Below are positions 8,722 to 16,558 of a stretch of DNA of 58,970 nt, in pieces (positions within the stretch are counted from its first letter, which is position 1; the number at the start of each line of letters is the position of its first letter). The stretch is from the NCBI GenBank assembly GCA_910585405.1, contig CAJUDO010000020.1, forward strand, positions 1 to 58,970. The letters are read 5' to 3'. This stretch comes from an uncultured Peptococcaceae bacterium (GTDB lineage Bacteria; Bacillota; Peptococcia; Peptococcales; Peptococcaceae). The position numbers and the translations under genes were made by a program. The notes below the pieces were generated by a model. It made no database searches and was not told the origin of the DNA. It was given only the letters and a program-made list of their open reading frames with translations.

Positions 8722-9798
8722 TTATGCGCCATAGGTGCTGTACAGAGCTACATGGTCATAAATGCAGCGCCAGCTGCTGAAGGCATTTACAGTGACAGCG
8801 ATATAGGGCGTGCCGCTGGCAGACAAAAAGTAACTGACGGCACAGTTGCCCGACTGATTGACGAAGCCTGTTTTGGCGGCAATGACGCTTCCGTTGGTTT
8901 CTTTGTCTTCAATGCGGCGCAAGAACCAGTTGGAGATGTTTAAGCCATCTGGATGCTGTGAGGTGCGCGCAGTAGTGTAGTTTTTTGTGGATAACACCTC
9001 GCGGCATAAGTCATTCTCCAAAGCAGCTTTCATAATGACGGCCATGTCAGCGGCGGTACAGTAGTGCAGCTCATCGTAAAGACCGACGCAGTTGGTGAAA
9101 TGGGCGGTTTGGGAGAGACCTAGCTCGTCCAGTTTTTGGTTCATCAAGTCGATAAATGCTTCGTGAGAGCCTGCTGTGTAGATGGCTAAGGCTACGGCGG
9201 CATCTGCGCCTGAGGGCAAAATGGTGCCGTAAAATAAGTCTTTGACGGGAACTGTCTCCCCGTCTGAGAAGCCTACAGCGCTGCATTTGTGCTGATAGCA
9301 ATAATCGGTAATCTCGCGGGAGATGGTAAAGGTATCATTGAGATCCTGGAGATGTTCGGCAGCCACCAGGATAGTCAGCACTTTGGTCATGGAAGCGGGA
9401 GAAATGATGGTTTGTGCATCTTTTTGCGCTACAATGGAATTGTTTTTTAGGTTGATTAAAAGGATTTGTGTGCTGGCAATAGACTCGTCATTTAGGGTGA
9501 CAGTTTGCTCTGTGGCGGAAAAATCATAGCCGCGCTGCACTTCTGTGGCGCCAATATAGACCGGTCCATTCTCAACGGGAAGCGAATGAGCGGCTTCTGT
9601 TGGATTGGCTGTGAGAAAATGGGAGATGCCTATTTTAGCACTGATAGCAAATACCAGGCAGAGGAGGAGGGCACCGCCCAATAGTATTCGTCGCTTGATG
9701 ATGGTGCGCTGTCGTTGCCGCAAGCGGTTTTCCCGCTGTTCTTTATAATAGTGAAGGGATTGCCTTTGTGTGGTTTTGTGAGGGTCTCTTGAATTCAT
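8722..9798 (-). CDS. D-alanyl-D-alanine carboxypeptidase (peptidase S11)
   Basis: A 358-residue serine D,D-carboxypeptidase that would trim terminal D-Ala from peptidoglycan stem peptides outside the membrane. It has a basic N-terminus, then one membrane segment (about 33-55) acting as signal anchor. Catalytic motifs are in order: SMTK (SxxK; S is the nucleophile), PSGAD (the SxN position, here SGA rather than the common SGN, a variant seen in some S11 members) and KTGF (KTG). A short Ser/Glu-containing stretch links the anchor and catalytic domain. It lacks the long C-terminal beta domain and amphipathic tail of DacA, so it is anchored at the N-terminus only. Apparently monocistronic. Confidence 0.85.
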   Translation of the reverse strand: MNSRDPHKTTQRQSLHYYKEQRENRLRQRQRTIIKRRILLGGALLLCLVFAISAKIGISHFLTANPTEAAHSLPVENGPVYIGATEVQRGYDFSATEQTVTLNDESIASTQILLINLKNNSIVAQKDAQTIISPASMTKVLTILVAAEHLQDLNDTFTISREITDYCYQHKCSAVGFSDGETVPVKDLFYGTILPSGADAAVALAIYTAGSHEAFIDLMNQKLDELGLSQTAHFTNCVGLYDELHYCTAADMAVIMKAALENDLCREVLSTKNYTTARTSQHPDGLNISNWFLRRIEDKETNGSVIAAKTGFVNQSGNCAVSYFLSASGTPYIAVTVNAFSSWRCIYDHVALYSTYGA

Positions 9799-9936
9799 GT
9801 TTCGATTCTCCTACATGTTTATAGTTTCTGTTTGTAAAATATCTTATCTAACATTTTATAACAGAATGGGAAAAAAGAAAAGAGGATATTTTTTACAAGG
9901 CTGTGAAGGAATGAAGCTATAGGTTTTATGTATTTA

Positions 9937-9973
9937 AAAACACCATTCTCTCAAAAAGAGAGAATGGTGTTTT
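9937..9973 (-). terminator. Intrinsic terminator of the DsrMK-like operon
   Basis: AAAACACCATTCTCTC and GAGAGAATGGTGTTTT form a perfect 16-bp stem with a 5-base loop. Read on the minus strand it ends in TTTT followed by AAATA, 50 bases past the stop of the Fe-S gene. Confidence 0.85.
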
Positions 9974-10022
9974 GGCTGTCTTTCCTTCCTATATGAGATT
10001 AGGATATGGAAGATAGACTATT

Positions 10023-11705
10023 TTATTCATCACGCAGGAATTCCATATATGGTGAGCTGTATTTGGTCATGGCATTGACAATCAGTTCCACCAATCCGCC
10101 GTAATGAACGTTGTAGCGGTGCAGACCATAATGCTCAATGATATCACGCATAGCGCCTTTGCAGTTGGAGCATGGTGCACAGATATATTTTGGAATATCG
10201 GTGTTTTCCATAACTTCAGGACCGAATGCTTCCAGAATCTGTTCTAATTTTTTACGATGGGCAATATTGTTGCGCCATTGTGGGAAGCTCATGGACTGCA
10301 TAATTGCGAAACCGGAACCGCCGCCGCAGCAGTAGTTGTTTACACCGTGGTCCTTCATTTCGTAGTAAGGCAGGCCCATGTTGCCATAGTGTCCTGGCTT
10401 CATGATTGCTTTCAGGATATCACGCTGTGGTTTTACAATACCCATCTGACGAACATAGTTACATGGGTCATGCAATACAACAGGGAAGTCGTTGCGGTTC
10501 GGGTCAATCTGGAAGGTGCCGCTCAATACCAAATCACGCATCAAAGGCAGGAAGCTCTGTACTGGTACACGGTCGCTGCCTGGATAGTAGCGGTCTGCCA
10601 TGATGGCAGCTGCTTTGTGGGCATGGCCGCATTCTGCGATGACGATACGTTTTACGCCTAATTTTTTAGCAACTTCGTTCTGTTTTACAGCAACTTTTTT
10701 GCACTGTGCGTCATCATACCACAAGCCGTAGTTTACGTTGTCATAGCCGCAGATATCGCTGGATAAGGTCCAGGACAGACCGGCTTCCTGGAACAGCATG
10801 GTGAATGCCATAGGGTTTTCAGGCCATGCGTTAAATTCTCCGGCATTGTGGATGAGCAGAATATCAGCGCCTTCTACGTCCATTGGTGTTTTGTATTCGG
10901 TTACGCCTTCGCCGAACAAATCGGTAGCGTCTTCATCCAAAAATTCTACAGTGTCCAGGAAAGGAACCTTGGACATACCGGTAGAGGAACCGGTTTTTAA
11001 CTGCAGCTGCGTTCCTTTTTCATGTAATGGTTTTGGAGCGTAGCCCATTTCCTGGCTGAAAATTTTACGAATTTCACGGGCAATCAGACCATTGTCCAAA
11101 GCCAATGGACAGGTCTGCGCGCAGCGACGGCACAGGTTGCAGCGGTAGGACAGTTCGCCCAGGCGTGCTACCGTTTCCCAGTTTAAGTCGATATCGCCGC
11201 CGACGAATTTTACCATAACGCCTTTTTTGCCGCCAGGAATTAATTTGCCGTTTTTGTCGAAATATTTTTTCACAATCATACGCAATACTTCAGCGCGGTA
11301 GGTAGGACGATATAGTTCATTGCCGTTGGAGGCTTCAAAGATGTGGCAAGCGCCGGAACAGGTGTTGCATTTAGCGCAATATTCCATGGTCAGGTTTAAT
11401 ACCTGCATGATACCGCCGTTGGTATCCAGCGACAGCATTTTTTCCACGCCGCGCAGAAATTTCTGTACCAGTTCGTCTTCTTCTTCTTTGGTTTTTGGTC
11501 TTTCAAAGGTATCAATGGCGATAAAACCATCTAGTTCACTGTTATATTTTTCATTCCACTCGGCTTTTGGTGCTTTAAAACCTGGTTCCATCTCCGGTTT
11601 GTCAAAAGGAGCCGGCAACGGTTTTAAGTCAGCGACGGTCAGTTCAATTAACTGCTCAGACATGTCGCCCATATCGCGCGGTCTTAACTCTTTACCGTTT
11701 TTCAC
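10023..11705 (-). CDS. DsrK/HdrD-like iron-sulfur oxidoreductase subunit
   Basis: A 560-residue soluble protein of the heterodisulfide-reductase-D type. Two 4Fe-4S ferredoxin-like motifs are seen: C110-x2-C113-x2-C116-x3-C120 (CAKCNTCSGAC) and C189-x2-C192-x2-C195-x3-C199 (CNLCRRCAQTCP). The C-terminal half has two CCG-domain modules, HDPCNYVRQMG with NYCCGGGSG, and a second with ICAPCSNCKGAM, which in HdrB/HdrD bind the catalytic non-cubane cluster. With the adjacent NarI-like membrane subunit it matches DsrMK/HmeCD complexes that move electrons between the quinone pool and a cytosolic thiol/disulfide-type acceptor. No dsrC, dsrAB or hdrABC gene is in the window, so the acceptor is unknown. 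The second CCG motif is degenerate, reading CAPCSNCKG. Confidence 0.8.
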   Translation of the reverse strand: MKNGKELRPRDMGDMSEQLIELTVADLKPLPAPFDKPEMEPGFKAPKAEWNEKYNSELDGFIAIDTFERPKTKEEEDELVQKFLRGVEKMLSLDTNGGIMQVLNLTMEYCAKCNTCSGACHIFEASNGNELYRPTYRAEVLRMIVKKYFDKNGKLIPGGKKGVMVKFVGGDIDLNWETVARLGELSYRCNLCRRCAQTCPLALDNGLIAREIRKIFSQEMGYAPKPLHEKGTQLQLKTGSSTGMSKVPFLDTVEFLDEDATDLFGEGVTEYKTPMDVEGADILLIHNAGEFNAWPENPMAFTMLFQEAGLSWTLSSDICGYDNVNYGLWYDDAQCKKVAVKQNEVAKKLGVKRIVIAECGHAHKAAAIMADRYYPGSDRVPVQSFLPLMRDLVLSGTFQIDPNRNDFPVVLHDPCNYVRQMGIVKPQRDILKAIMKPGHYGNMGLPYYEMKDHGVNNYCCGGGSGFAIMQSMSFPQWRNNIAHRKKLEQILEAFGPEVMENTDIPKYICAPCSNCKGAMRDIIEHYGLHRYNVHYGGLVELIVNAMTKYSSPYMEFLRDE

Positions 11706-11729
11706 AATACATTCCTCCGTTTCAATTGA

Positions 11730-12638
11730 TTATTTCTGTACAGGCATTTCGGCTTCTACAGGACCGTTTTCGTGTGGAGCGGACCATTTCAAAGCGTTTG
11801 GATCTTTTGGTTTCTGAGATGCAGCGATGATATTTGCTTCAATTTTGCTGCCAGGCATATTTGGTGCGTTATCCCAGATTACTTTGTGGAAGGTATAATA
11901 TTTTCCCACATAATGGCTCAGCTTGGTCAGCGGAATGTATACGCTGATGAAAGCCAGACAGAGGATAAACAGAACCAAAACGGCAGGAACGCCTTCTGGA
12001 TAGAATACTTCCAAAGACTGGAATGTAAACATAGCGTGAGCGATGTTGCGACCGAAGTCAAAGGTCATGTCGCCCAGCCAGTTGAGCAGACCAAAAGCAG
12101 AGGTTGCCAACAGAATCACCAGGTTGAAATATTCCTGCGGTGTGGTATAGCTCTTGAACTCTCTGACAAAGAGACGTTTGCACAATAGACCGATAGCTCC
12201 GACGGTCATCAGCACGCCAGCAACGATCCCTGCCAATGTGGTCAGGACAATAATGATGGTGGAAAATACACCGGCTGGCACAAAAGCGCCGATCAGGCAC
12301 AATACGCTCCAGGCGATTGCGGCGTACATACCTAAATGTAAAGAGTAGGACAGCCACCAGAATTTGTTCTGATGGATAAACAGTTTTTTGATGAACAGCA
12401 TTTCTTCAAACATATCAATCAGTTCGCGTTTCAGATTGTGCTGCCGTTCCTTTTCGTACCATTTGTCTTCTTCCATGTAAGAACCGCCATAGCGGAATTT
12501 TTCATCTGATTCCAGCGGAATCGGATACAGGTCTTGTCTGCCATGCTGAGGTAATTTTCCGTAATCCATGAATTTCTTTACAGACAATCCGATGAATGCA
12601 ATCAGAGCAACCCAGCAAAGGATAGTTAAAATAATCAT
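11730..12638 (-). CDS. DsrM/HdrE/NarI-like cytochrome b membrane subunit
   Basis: A 302-residue membrane protein of the nitrate-reductase-gamma type, which carries heme b and exchanges electrons with menaquinone. I place the start at ATG 12638, behind AAGGAGG with a 7-base spacer; the frame extends upstream but without a comparable ribosome site. Five membrane segments are apparent: residues 1-20, then FWWLSYSLHLGMYAAIAW, STIIIVLTTLAGIVAGVL, FNLVILLATSAFGLLNW and VPAVLVLFILCLAFISVYI. Likely heme ligands are the His in SLHLG and those near SHYVGKYYTFHK. About 75 hydrophilic residues separate segments 1 and 2. It is 24 bases upstream of the Fe-S partner. Confidence 0.8.
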   Translation of the reverse strand: MIILTILCWVALIAFIGLSVKKFMDYGKLPQHGRQDLYPIPLESDEKFRYGGSYMEEDKWYEKERQHNLKRELIDMFEEMLFIKKLFIHQNKFWWLSYSLHLGMYAAIAWSVLCLIGAFVPAGVFSTIIIVLTTLAGIVAGVLMTVGAIGLLCKRLFVREFKSYTTPQEYFNLVILLATSAFGLLNWLGDMTFDFGRNIAHAMFTFQSLEVFYPEGVPAVLVLFILCLAFISVYIPLTKLSHYVGKYYTFHKVIWDNAPNMPGSKIEANIIAASQKPKDPNALKWSAPHENGPVEAEMPVQK

Positions 12639-12760
12639 TCTAGTACCTCCTTGGTTTTTTGTAATTGTTTTGTGCGTCCTGCCATTTGCCGCCCACTGCA
12701 CCGCCTGATGTACAGCTGTATGAAACAAAAGGTCATTCACGCAAAATCCTACTAACTACC

Positions 12761-12788
12761 ATTATACCGAATTGCAAGGCAATTTCAA
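12761..12788 (-). promoter_or_regulatory. Promoter of the DsrMK-like operon
   Basis: On the minus strand TTGAAA (12788-12783), a 16-base spacer and TATAAT (12766-12761) form a good sigma-A promoter about 120 bases before the membrane-subunit start, leaving an untranslated leader of roughly 115 bases. Confidence 0.65.
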
Positions 12789-13078
12789 ATCTTTTTTGCA
12801 ATCCGACGAACTTTGACAATAAACATCTATTTCCTAAGGTATCAAGAAATATTATAAGCTTTGTCAGAGAAGGAAGAGAGAAACCTTTTTGTTCTGCTTT
12901 CATTATACATGATTTGCGCAGCAGAAAAAGGAGAAATTGTTGGAAAACTTACGGGGATTCCCTTCTTCGAAATATGACAGATGGGCGTTATCATGCTATG
13001 ATGTATTTGCATTGGTACAATTTTAAAGAGCTCAGTGGGACAATGATGTATTTTTATTTATTGCTTCTTTAAAAAGGG
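12789..13078. other. Intergenic stretch without a recognised gene
   Basis: About 290 AT-rich bases between the DsrMK-like operon promoter and the terminator of the 43-residue gene. An open frame runs through on the plus strand, but it has no ribosome site and a composition unlike a protein. I see no RNA gene. Confidence 0.5.
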
Positions 13079-13109
13079 AAAAAATGCCAACAGAAAAAAT
13101 CTGTTGGCA
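13079..13109 (-). terminator. Intrinsic terminator of the 43-aa membrane protein gene
   Basis: TGCCAACAG (13085-13093) pairs with CTGTTGGCA (13101-13109). On the minus strand the stem is followed by TTTTTT, then CCC and more T. It lies 60 bases past the small gene's stop, supporting that gene as a real transcript. Confidence 0.8.
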
Positions 13110-13168
13110 GCAAACATGGTTCCTGTTTTGGAGATAGGAAAGGCAAGTATCTCTGGCAAGGCTTAGAA

Positions 13169-13300
13169 TTAATAATTACCGGCCATCCACATGCCCAGCC
13201 AAAAAATTAAAGCGATGGCGGCAATATGCAAAATCCACCAGCCGGGACGAAAAAATGCCCAAGTGCCCAGATTGCGGTCAATTTTTCTGATTTGATCCAT
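13169..13300 (-). CDS. Small 43-residue single-pass membrane protein
   Basis: The minus-strand frame from ATG 13300 to TAA at 13169 encodes 43 residues beginning MDQIRKIDRNLGTW. A short polar N-terminus is followed by FFRPGWWILH and a hydrophobic helix, IAAIALIFWLGMWMAG, ending in NY. It is rich in Trp (five). AAAGGAG lies 10 bases before the start and a strong intrinsic terminator follows, so it has the parts of a real gene. I do not recognise the family. Small hydrophobic proteins of this size often serve as accessory subunits of respiratory complexes (CydX is an example), and the DsrMK-like membrane complex is the next operon on the same strand; that link is inference. Confidence 0.7.
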   Translation of the reverse strand: MDQIRKIDRNLGTWAFFRPGWWILHIAAIALIFWLGMWMAGNY

Positions 13301-13453
13301 GGTCTTCACGCTCCTTTTCTCTTAGTATGGAAAATGACAGGGAGATTATACTGGAAGTATTTTGTGTGTTTTTTGAGAATACAGGAAGCCAGGTCAGGAG
13401 AATACATAAATGGAGTTTGGTGCATAGAGCGTACATCGCCTGTGCAAGTCTTA

Positions 13454-13482
13454 TTGAGAATTGGGCGAAAAAGTAGTATAAT
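13454..13482 (+). promoter_or_regulatory. Promoter of the LytTR two-component operon
   Basis: TTGAGA (13454-13459), 17 bases, TATAAT (13477-13482); the ATG follows 24 bases later behind GAGAGGTGAG. Confidence 0.7.
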
Positions 13483-13506
13483 GGCACTTGCGAGAGAGGT
13501 GAGAAC

Positions 13507-14226
13507 ATGCTACGTATCGCAATTTGTGATGATGAGGACAGTGCAGTTGCAGCACATAAAAAAATTACAGAAGCCTGTTTGCGGCAATGCGGCAGTGCAG
13601 GTGAAATCGTTACCTATACTGCCGGGGACAATCTGCTTTACGACATCACTGAAGATGATTTTTTCTTTGATTTGATTTTGTTGGACATAGAAATGCCGGG
13701 AAGTACCGGCATGGAGATTGCTGCATATATAAAGTCCTGTTTGCCTAATGTGAAAATAATTTTTATAACCTCACATATTGAATATGCAATCGACGCTTTT
13801 GAGCTGTCTATTTTTCGCTATGTGCCCAAGGATGAAATTGCTAAACGGCTGTTTTCTGCCATTCAGGACGCTATTAAGCTTATTACTTTAGAAGACGGTA
13901 AGGTTTATATCATTCAGACGAATAGTCGTCTGGAAAAGATTCCCTATCGGGAGATTTATTATATTGAGCGGGAAGGGAAAAACGCGAAAATTTCCGCAGC
14001 CGGCGGCGTGTCCAAGGTGCGGAAGAGTTTACAGCAGGTTTATGAAGAATTAAACGCGGAAGAATTTCTCTATATTGACCGGGGCTGTATCGTGAATCTC
14101 ATCCACATTATGCAGATAAGAGATGGGATGGCTGTTCTGAAGAATGGCATGTCACTGCCCATAAGCCGTACCCATCTGCAGGGCGTGAAGGCGCAGCTCA
14201 ACAACTACTGGGGGATGCATATATGA
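13507..14226 (+). CDS. LytTR-family response regulator (AgrA/ComE type)
   Basis: A 239-residue response regulator. The receiver domain (1-120) has the acidic pair in AICDDED, the phospho-acceptor Asp in LILLDIEMPG (about 60), a Thr/Ser in IIFITSH and a Lys in YVPKDE. Residues about 140-239 form a LytTR DNA-binding domain (KIPYREIYYIEREGKNAKI, YIDRGCIVNLIHI, LPISRTH). Such regulators bind paired imperfect repeats and usually activate peptide-related export genes. It overlaps the downstream kinase by four bases, so the two are coupled. The likely targets are the genes from 15673 to 17979; a symmetric repeat at 15578-15618 is a candidate site. Confidence 0.9.
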   Translation: MLRIAICDDEDSAVAAHKKITEACLRQCGSAGEIVTYTAGDNLLYDITEDDFFFDLILLDIEMPGSTGMEIAAYIKSCLPNVKIIFITSHIEYAIDAFELSIFRYVPKDEIAKRLFSAIQDAIKLITLEDGKVYIIQTNSRLEKIPYREIYYIEREGKNAKISAAGGVSKVRKSLQQVYEELNAEEFLYIDRGCIVNLIHIMQIRDGMAVLKNGMSLPISRTHLQGVKAQLNNYWGMHI

Positions 14227-15521
14227 TGACTTGGCTGATAGTATTTTCAGGCTTTGCAGCGGGCAGTGTGCGGATGATGGGCTGTCTGCTCTTGTTGTCC
14301 AGGCTGCTTTCTGTCAAAGAACCGGCAAAGCAAAGTATCACGACGGTTGCTGTCGGTGCGGCTGTGATTTCTGTCCTTCTGTCTGTGACAGGCTTGTCAG
14401 ATTTTTATCGCATGACGCTGGAAATACTTTTAATCGTGTGCTGTGCCAGCTATTTTCAGAAAGCGGATAGGCGCATGAGTCTGTTTGTGGGAATCTTTTA
14501 TGAGATTGCTGTTTTCTTTTGGCAGTTTCTTTTTGCGGCGTGGCTGGGCGTGGGATTTCGGTCTGCCACTTTTCTTGATTATGGAACGGGAGCGGGGCAA
14601 GTCGCAGTTTGGTGTCTCCATTTGTCGTTGTTTGTTTTGCTCCTGTATCTTTTGAAACGTCCGAATCTGGGTGCAAAAGAAGGGTTCCGTCTTGCATCTG
14701 CAATTGTCATTGCAGGATTTCTGGCAGTGGTTTCCTTGTCCCAGCAGACTGTTCTGGTGATTGCCGATGATACCTTGGAGATGTGGACCATCTTGGCAGT
14801 CGTTCTGCTGATGGCCGTTTTGGTGTTCAATATGAATCGGCAGTATGAGGTTGAAAAGGAACTGGCAGCGCTAAAATCTCAACAGGCGGAGCTGTTGGAG
14901 CGTGATTATGCAGCCTTGCACAACGCTTATGCAATCAATGCAAAATTGTTCCATGATTTTCACAATCATATCGGTGTGCTGCGTCAGCTGCTTGTCCATG
15001 ATAAGACGGAGGAAGCCGTGCAGTATTTGGATGCGCTGCAGGCGCCTGTGCGAGAATTGACCGACACGGTGTGGACAGGAGAGGAAACGGTAGACTATCT
15101 CATCAACAGCAAAGCCATAGCTGCAGAAGCACAGGGCATCACGTATCAGGTACAGGCGGAATTTCCCCGCCATACAAATCTCAGAAGTGCCGACTTGTGC
15201 GCGATATTGGGTAATCTTTTGGACAATGCACTGGAAGCCGCAGGGCAGATCCCCGATTCAGAGCAGAGATTCATCAGGCTTACCATCCGCCGCATCCATC
15301 AAATGCTCATCATAAAGGTGGAGAACACTTTCTTCACGCCGCCTGAACAACAGGAAGGCGAGCTGAAAACGTCAAAAGCTGAAGCGGGCTTGCACGGATG
15401 GGGACTAAAAAGCGCCCAGACTGCTGCTGAAAAATATGATGGCATGGTACAGACATCTTATACCGGAAATATTTTCCGGGCAATTGTCACCTTATCCTAT
15501 CAGGGCGTATCTGTTGAATGA
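14223..15521 (+). CDS. GHKL sensor histidine kinase (AgrC type)
   Basis: A 432-residue membrane kinase. The first 200 residues are hydrophobic, with about six membrane segments and short loops, the layout of AgrC-like peptide sensors. The phospho-acceptor helix contains HDFHNHIGVLRQLL (about 242). The ATPase lobe has ILGNLLDNALEAAG (N box) and HGWGLKSA (G box), typical of HATPase_c_5 kinases. It would phosphorylate the LytTR regulator whose gene it overlaps. No agrB or agrD-like pheromone gene is in the module, so the signal is unknown. Translation starts at the ATG inside the ATGATGA junction. A strong terminator follows 12 bases after the stop. Confidence 0.88.
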   Translation: MMTWLIVFSGFAAGSVRMMGCLLLLSRLLSVKEPAKQSITTVAVGAAVISVLLSVTGLSDFYRMTLEILLIVCCASYFQKADRRMSLFVGIFYEIAVFFWQFLFAAWLGVGFRSATFLDYGTGAGQVAVWCLHLSLFVLLLYLLKRPNLGAKEGFRLASAIVIAGFLAVVSLSQQTVLVIADDTLEMWTILAVVLLMAVLVFNMNRQYEVEKELAALKSQQAELLERDYAALHNAYAINAKLFHDFHNHIGVLRQLLVHDKTEEAVQYLDALQAPVRELTDTVWTGEETVDYLINSKAIAAEAQGITYQVQAEFPRHTNLRSADLCAILGNLLDNALEAAGQIPDSEQRFIRLTIRRIHQMLIIKVENTFFTPPEQQEGELKTSKAEAGLHGWGLKSAQTAAEKYDGMVQTSYTGNIFRAIVTLSYQGVSVE

Positions 15522-15532
15522 GGATGCATTAG

Positions 15533-15568
15533 AAGCTGCAAGGCATGTGGAATGCTTTGCAGCTTTTT
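15533..15568 (+). terminator. Intrinsic terminator after the kinase gene
   Basis: AAGCTGCAAGGCAT and ATGCTTTGCAGCTT form a 14-bp stem with one G-U pair, followed by TTT. It separates the two-component genes from the ABC export genes. Confidence 0.85.
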
Positions 15569-15577
15569 CGCGGTCAA

Positions 15578-15629
15578 AAACCTGCCGTTTACGGACATTT
15601 GGGCACAGTGGCAGTTTTTGCGCTATGCT
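15578..15629 (+). promoter_or_regulatory. Candidate LytTR-dependent promoter region
   Basis: AAACCTGCC (15578-15586) and GGCAGTTTT (15610-15618) form an imperfect inverted repeat. A TATGCT -10-like element (15624-15629) follows, with a poor -35 (GGGCAC), as expected for an activator-dependent promoter. The kinase terminator is just upstream, so the next genes need their own promoter. Binding by the neighbouring LytTR regulator is inferred. Confidence 0.4.
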
Positions 15630-15672
15630 AAAGACATGATAAATCAAAGAAAAATTTGAGGAGGAAAAAGCT

Positions 15673-15849
15673 ATGCGTCATGTTGTGATTCGTGGATTGT
15701 TAGGTTTGCTGTGGTTGGTGGCTGCTTTGGTAAGCGGCCAATCGGAAAATTTTGAAATGGCTGCCTTTTATGTTCTGTTGGGCGGAGTATTCCTGTATTC
15801 AGCTTTTACCACGTGGAAAAAGGAAAGGGACAAGAATGGGGGACGATAA
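15673..15849 (+). CDS. Small 58-residue membrane protein of the ABC module
   Basis: ATG 15673 behind GAGGAGG to TAA 15847-15849 encodes 58 residues starting MRHVVIRGLLGLLWLV. There are two hydrophobic segments (about 5-21 and 30-47) and a charged tail (KKERDKNGGR). It has no Gly-Gly leader or Cys pair, so it does not look like a bacteriocin precursor; a small membrane accessory or immunity-type protein is possible. Its last 14 bases overlap the ATPase start, so the two are translated together. I do not recognise a family. Confidence 0.7.
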   Translation: MRHVVIRGLLGLLWLVAALVSGQSENFEMAAFYVLLGGVFLYSAFTTWKKERDKNGGR

Positions 15850-16558
15850 AATGTGTGTACCGCTGTTGTCCATAAAAAATTTGAGCGCATGGTATGATAG
15901 CGAAAAAATGGCGCTCAAAGGGCTTACCTTGGAATTGGCTGAACATGAGGTTGTGGGCTTAATCGGGCTGAATGGCGCGGGAAAAACGACATTTTTGCAG
16001 GTCTTGTCCGGTCTCTTGCCCACGTTTCGCTCCGATGGCGTCTGGTTTTGCGGGCGCTCTGTGACATTCAGGGAGCGGAATTTTAAGCTTTGCCGCTATA
16101 GTGTGTTTGCCGAGGACAATTCCTTTCAGTATTTTACTTTTCGTGAATATCTCTCCTATGTATTTTCAGCATATGGGAACGCGCTGCCCGATGTTTCAGA
16201 GCTGGTGCAGGGCTTTCACTTTGAAGATTATACAGACGTTTTATTGAAGGAGCTTTCAACGGGCAACCGCAAAAAGGTTTTTCTGATCACGGCGTTTGCG
16301 CTGAAACCCAAATTGCTTTTGCTTGATGAGCCGGTGAACGGGCTGGATTTTGAAAGTACAGAATATCTGTATAAGCAAATTGCTGGTTATAAAGAGTATG
16401 GTACGGTTTTGTTTTCCTCGCATATTTTGGAAAGCATCGCGCTGACCGCTGATCGGGTAGTGGTTTTGAAGGATGGAAAAATCCGGCGGAATTTAAAAAA
16501 GGGACAGATTGATGCGGTTGGTATTCGGGAGGCTTTGCGCTATGAACAGGATGTGTAA
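15836..16558 (+). CDS. ABC transporter ATP-binding protein
   Basis: A 240-residue ABC ATPase. The start is taken at ATG 15836 (AGGAAAGG seven bases before); an earlier in-frame ATG at 15752 lies inside the preceding small gene with no ribosome site. Motifs in order: Walker A GLNGAGKTT, a Q-loop-region stretch RYSVFAEDN, signature LSTGNRKK, Walker B LLLLDEPVNGLD and the switch His in SSHILES. The signature is LSTGN rather than LSGGQ, as in many bacitracin/lantibiotic-type exporter ATPases. It partners with the permease, whose start it overlaps by 17 bases. Confidence 0.9.
   Translation: MGDDKMCVPLLSIKNLSAWYDSEKMALKGLTLELAEHEVVGLIGLNGAGKTTFLQVLSGLLPTFRSDGVWFCGRSVTFRERNFKLCRYSVFAEDNSFQYFTFREYLSYVFSAYGNALPDVSELVQGFHFEDYTDVLLKELSTGNRKKVFLITAFALKPKLLLLDEPVNGLDFESTEYLYKQIAGYKEYGTVLFSSHILESIALTADRVVVLKDGKIRRNLKKGQIDAVGIREALRYEQDV

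Noticed and set aside
8752..9529. Plus-strand frames inside the carboxypeptidase
   Set aside because: They are antisense to a gene with intact catalytic motifs and have no ribosome sites.
12665..13072. Plus-strand open frame of 135 codons between the DsrMK-like operon and the LytTR operon
   Set aside because: It has no ribosome site, runs opposite to a good promoter and leader, and its predicted protein lacks any recognisable pattern.
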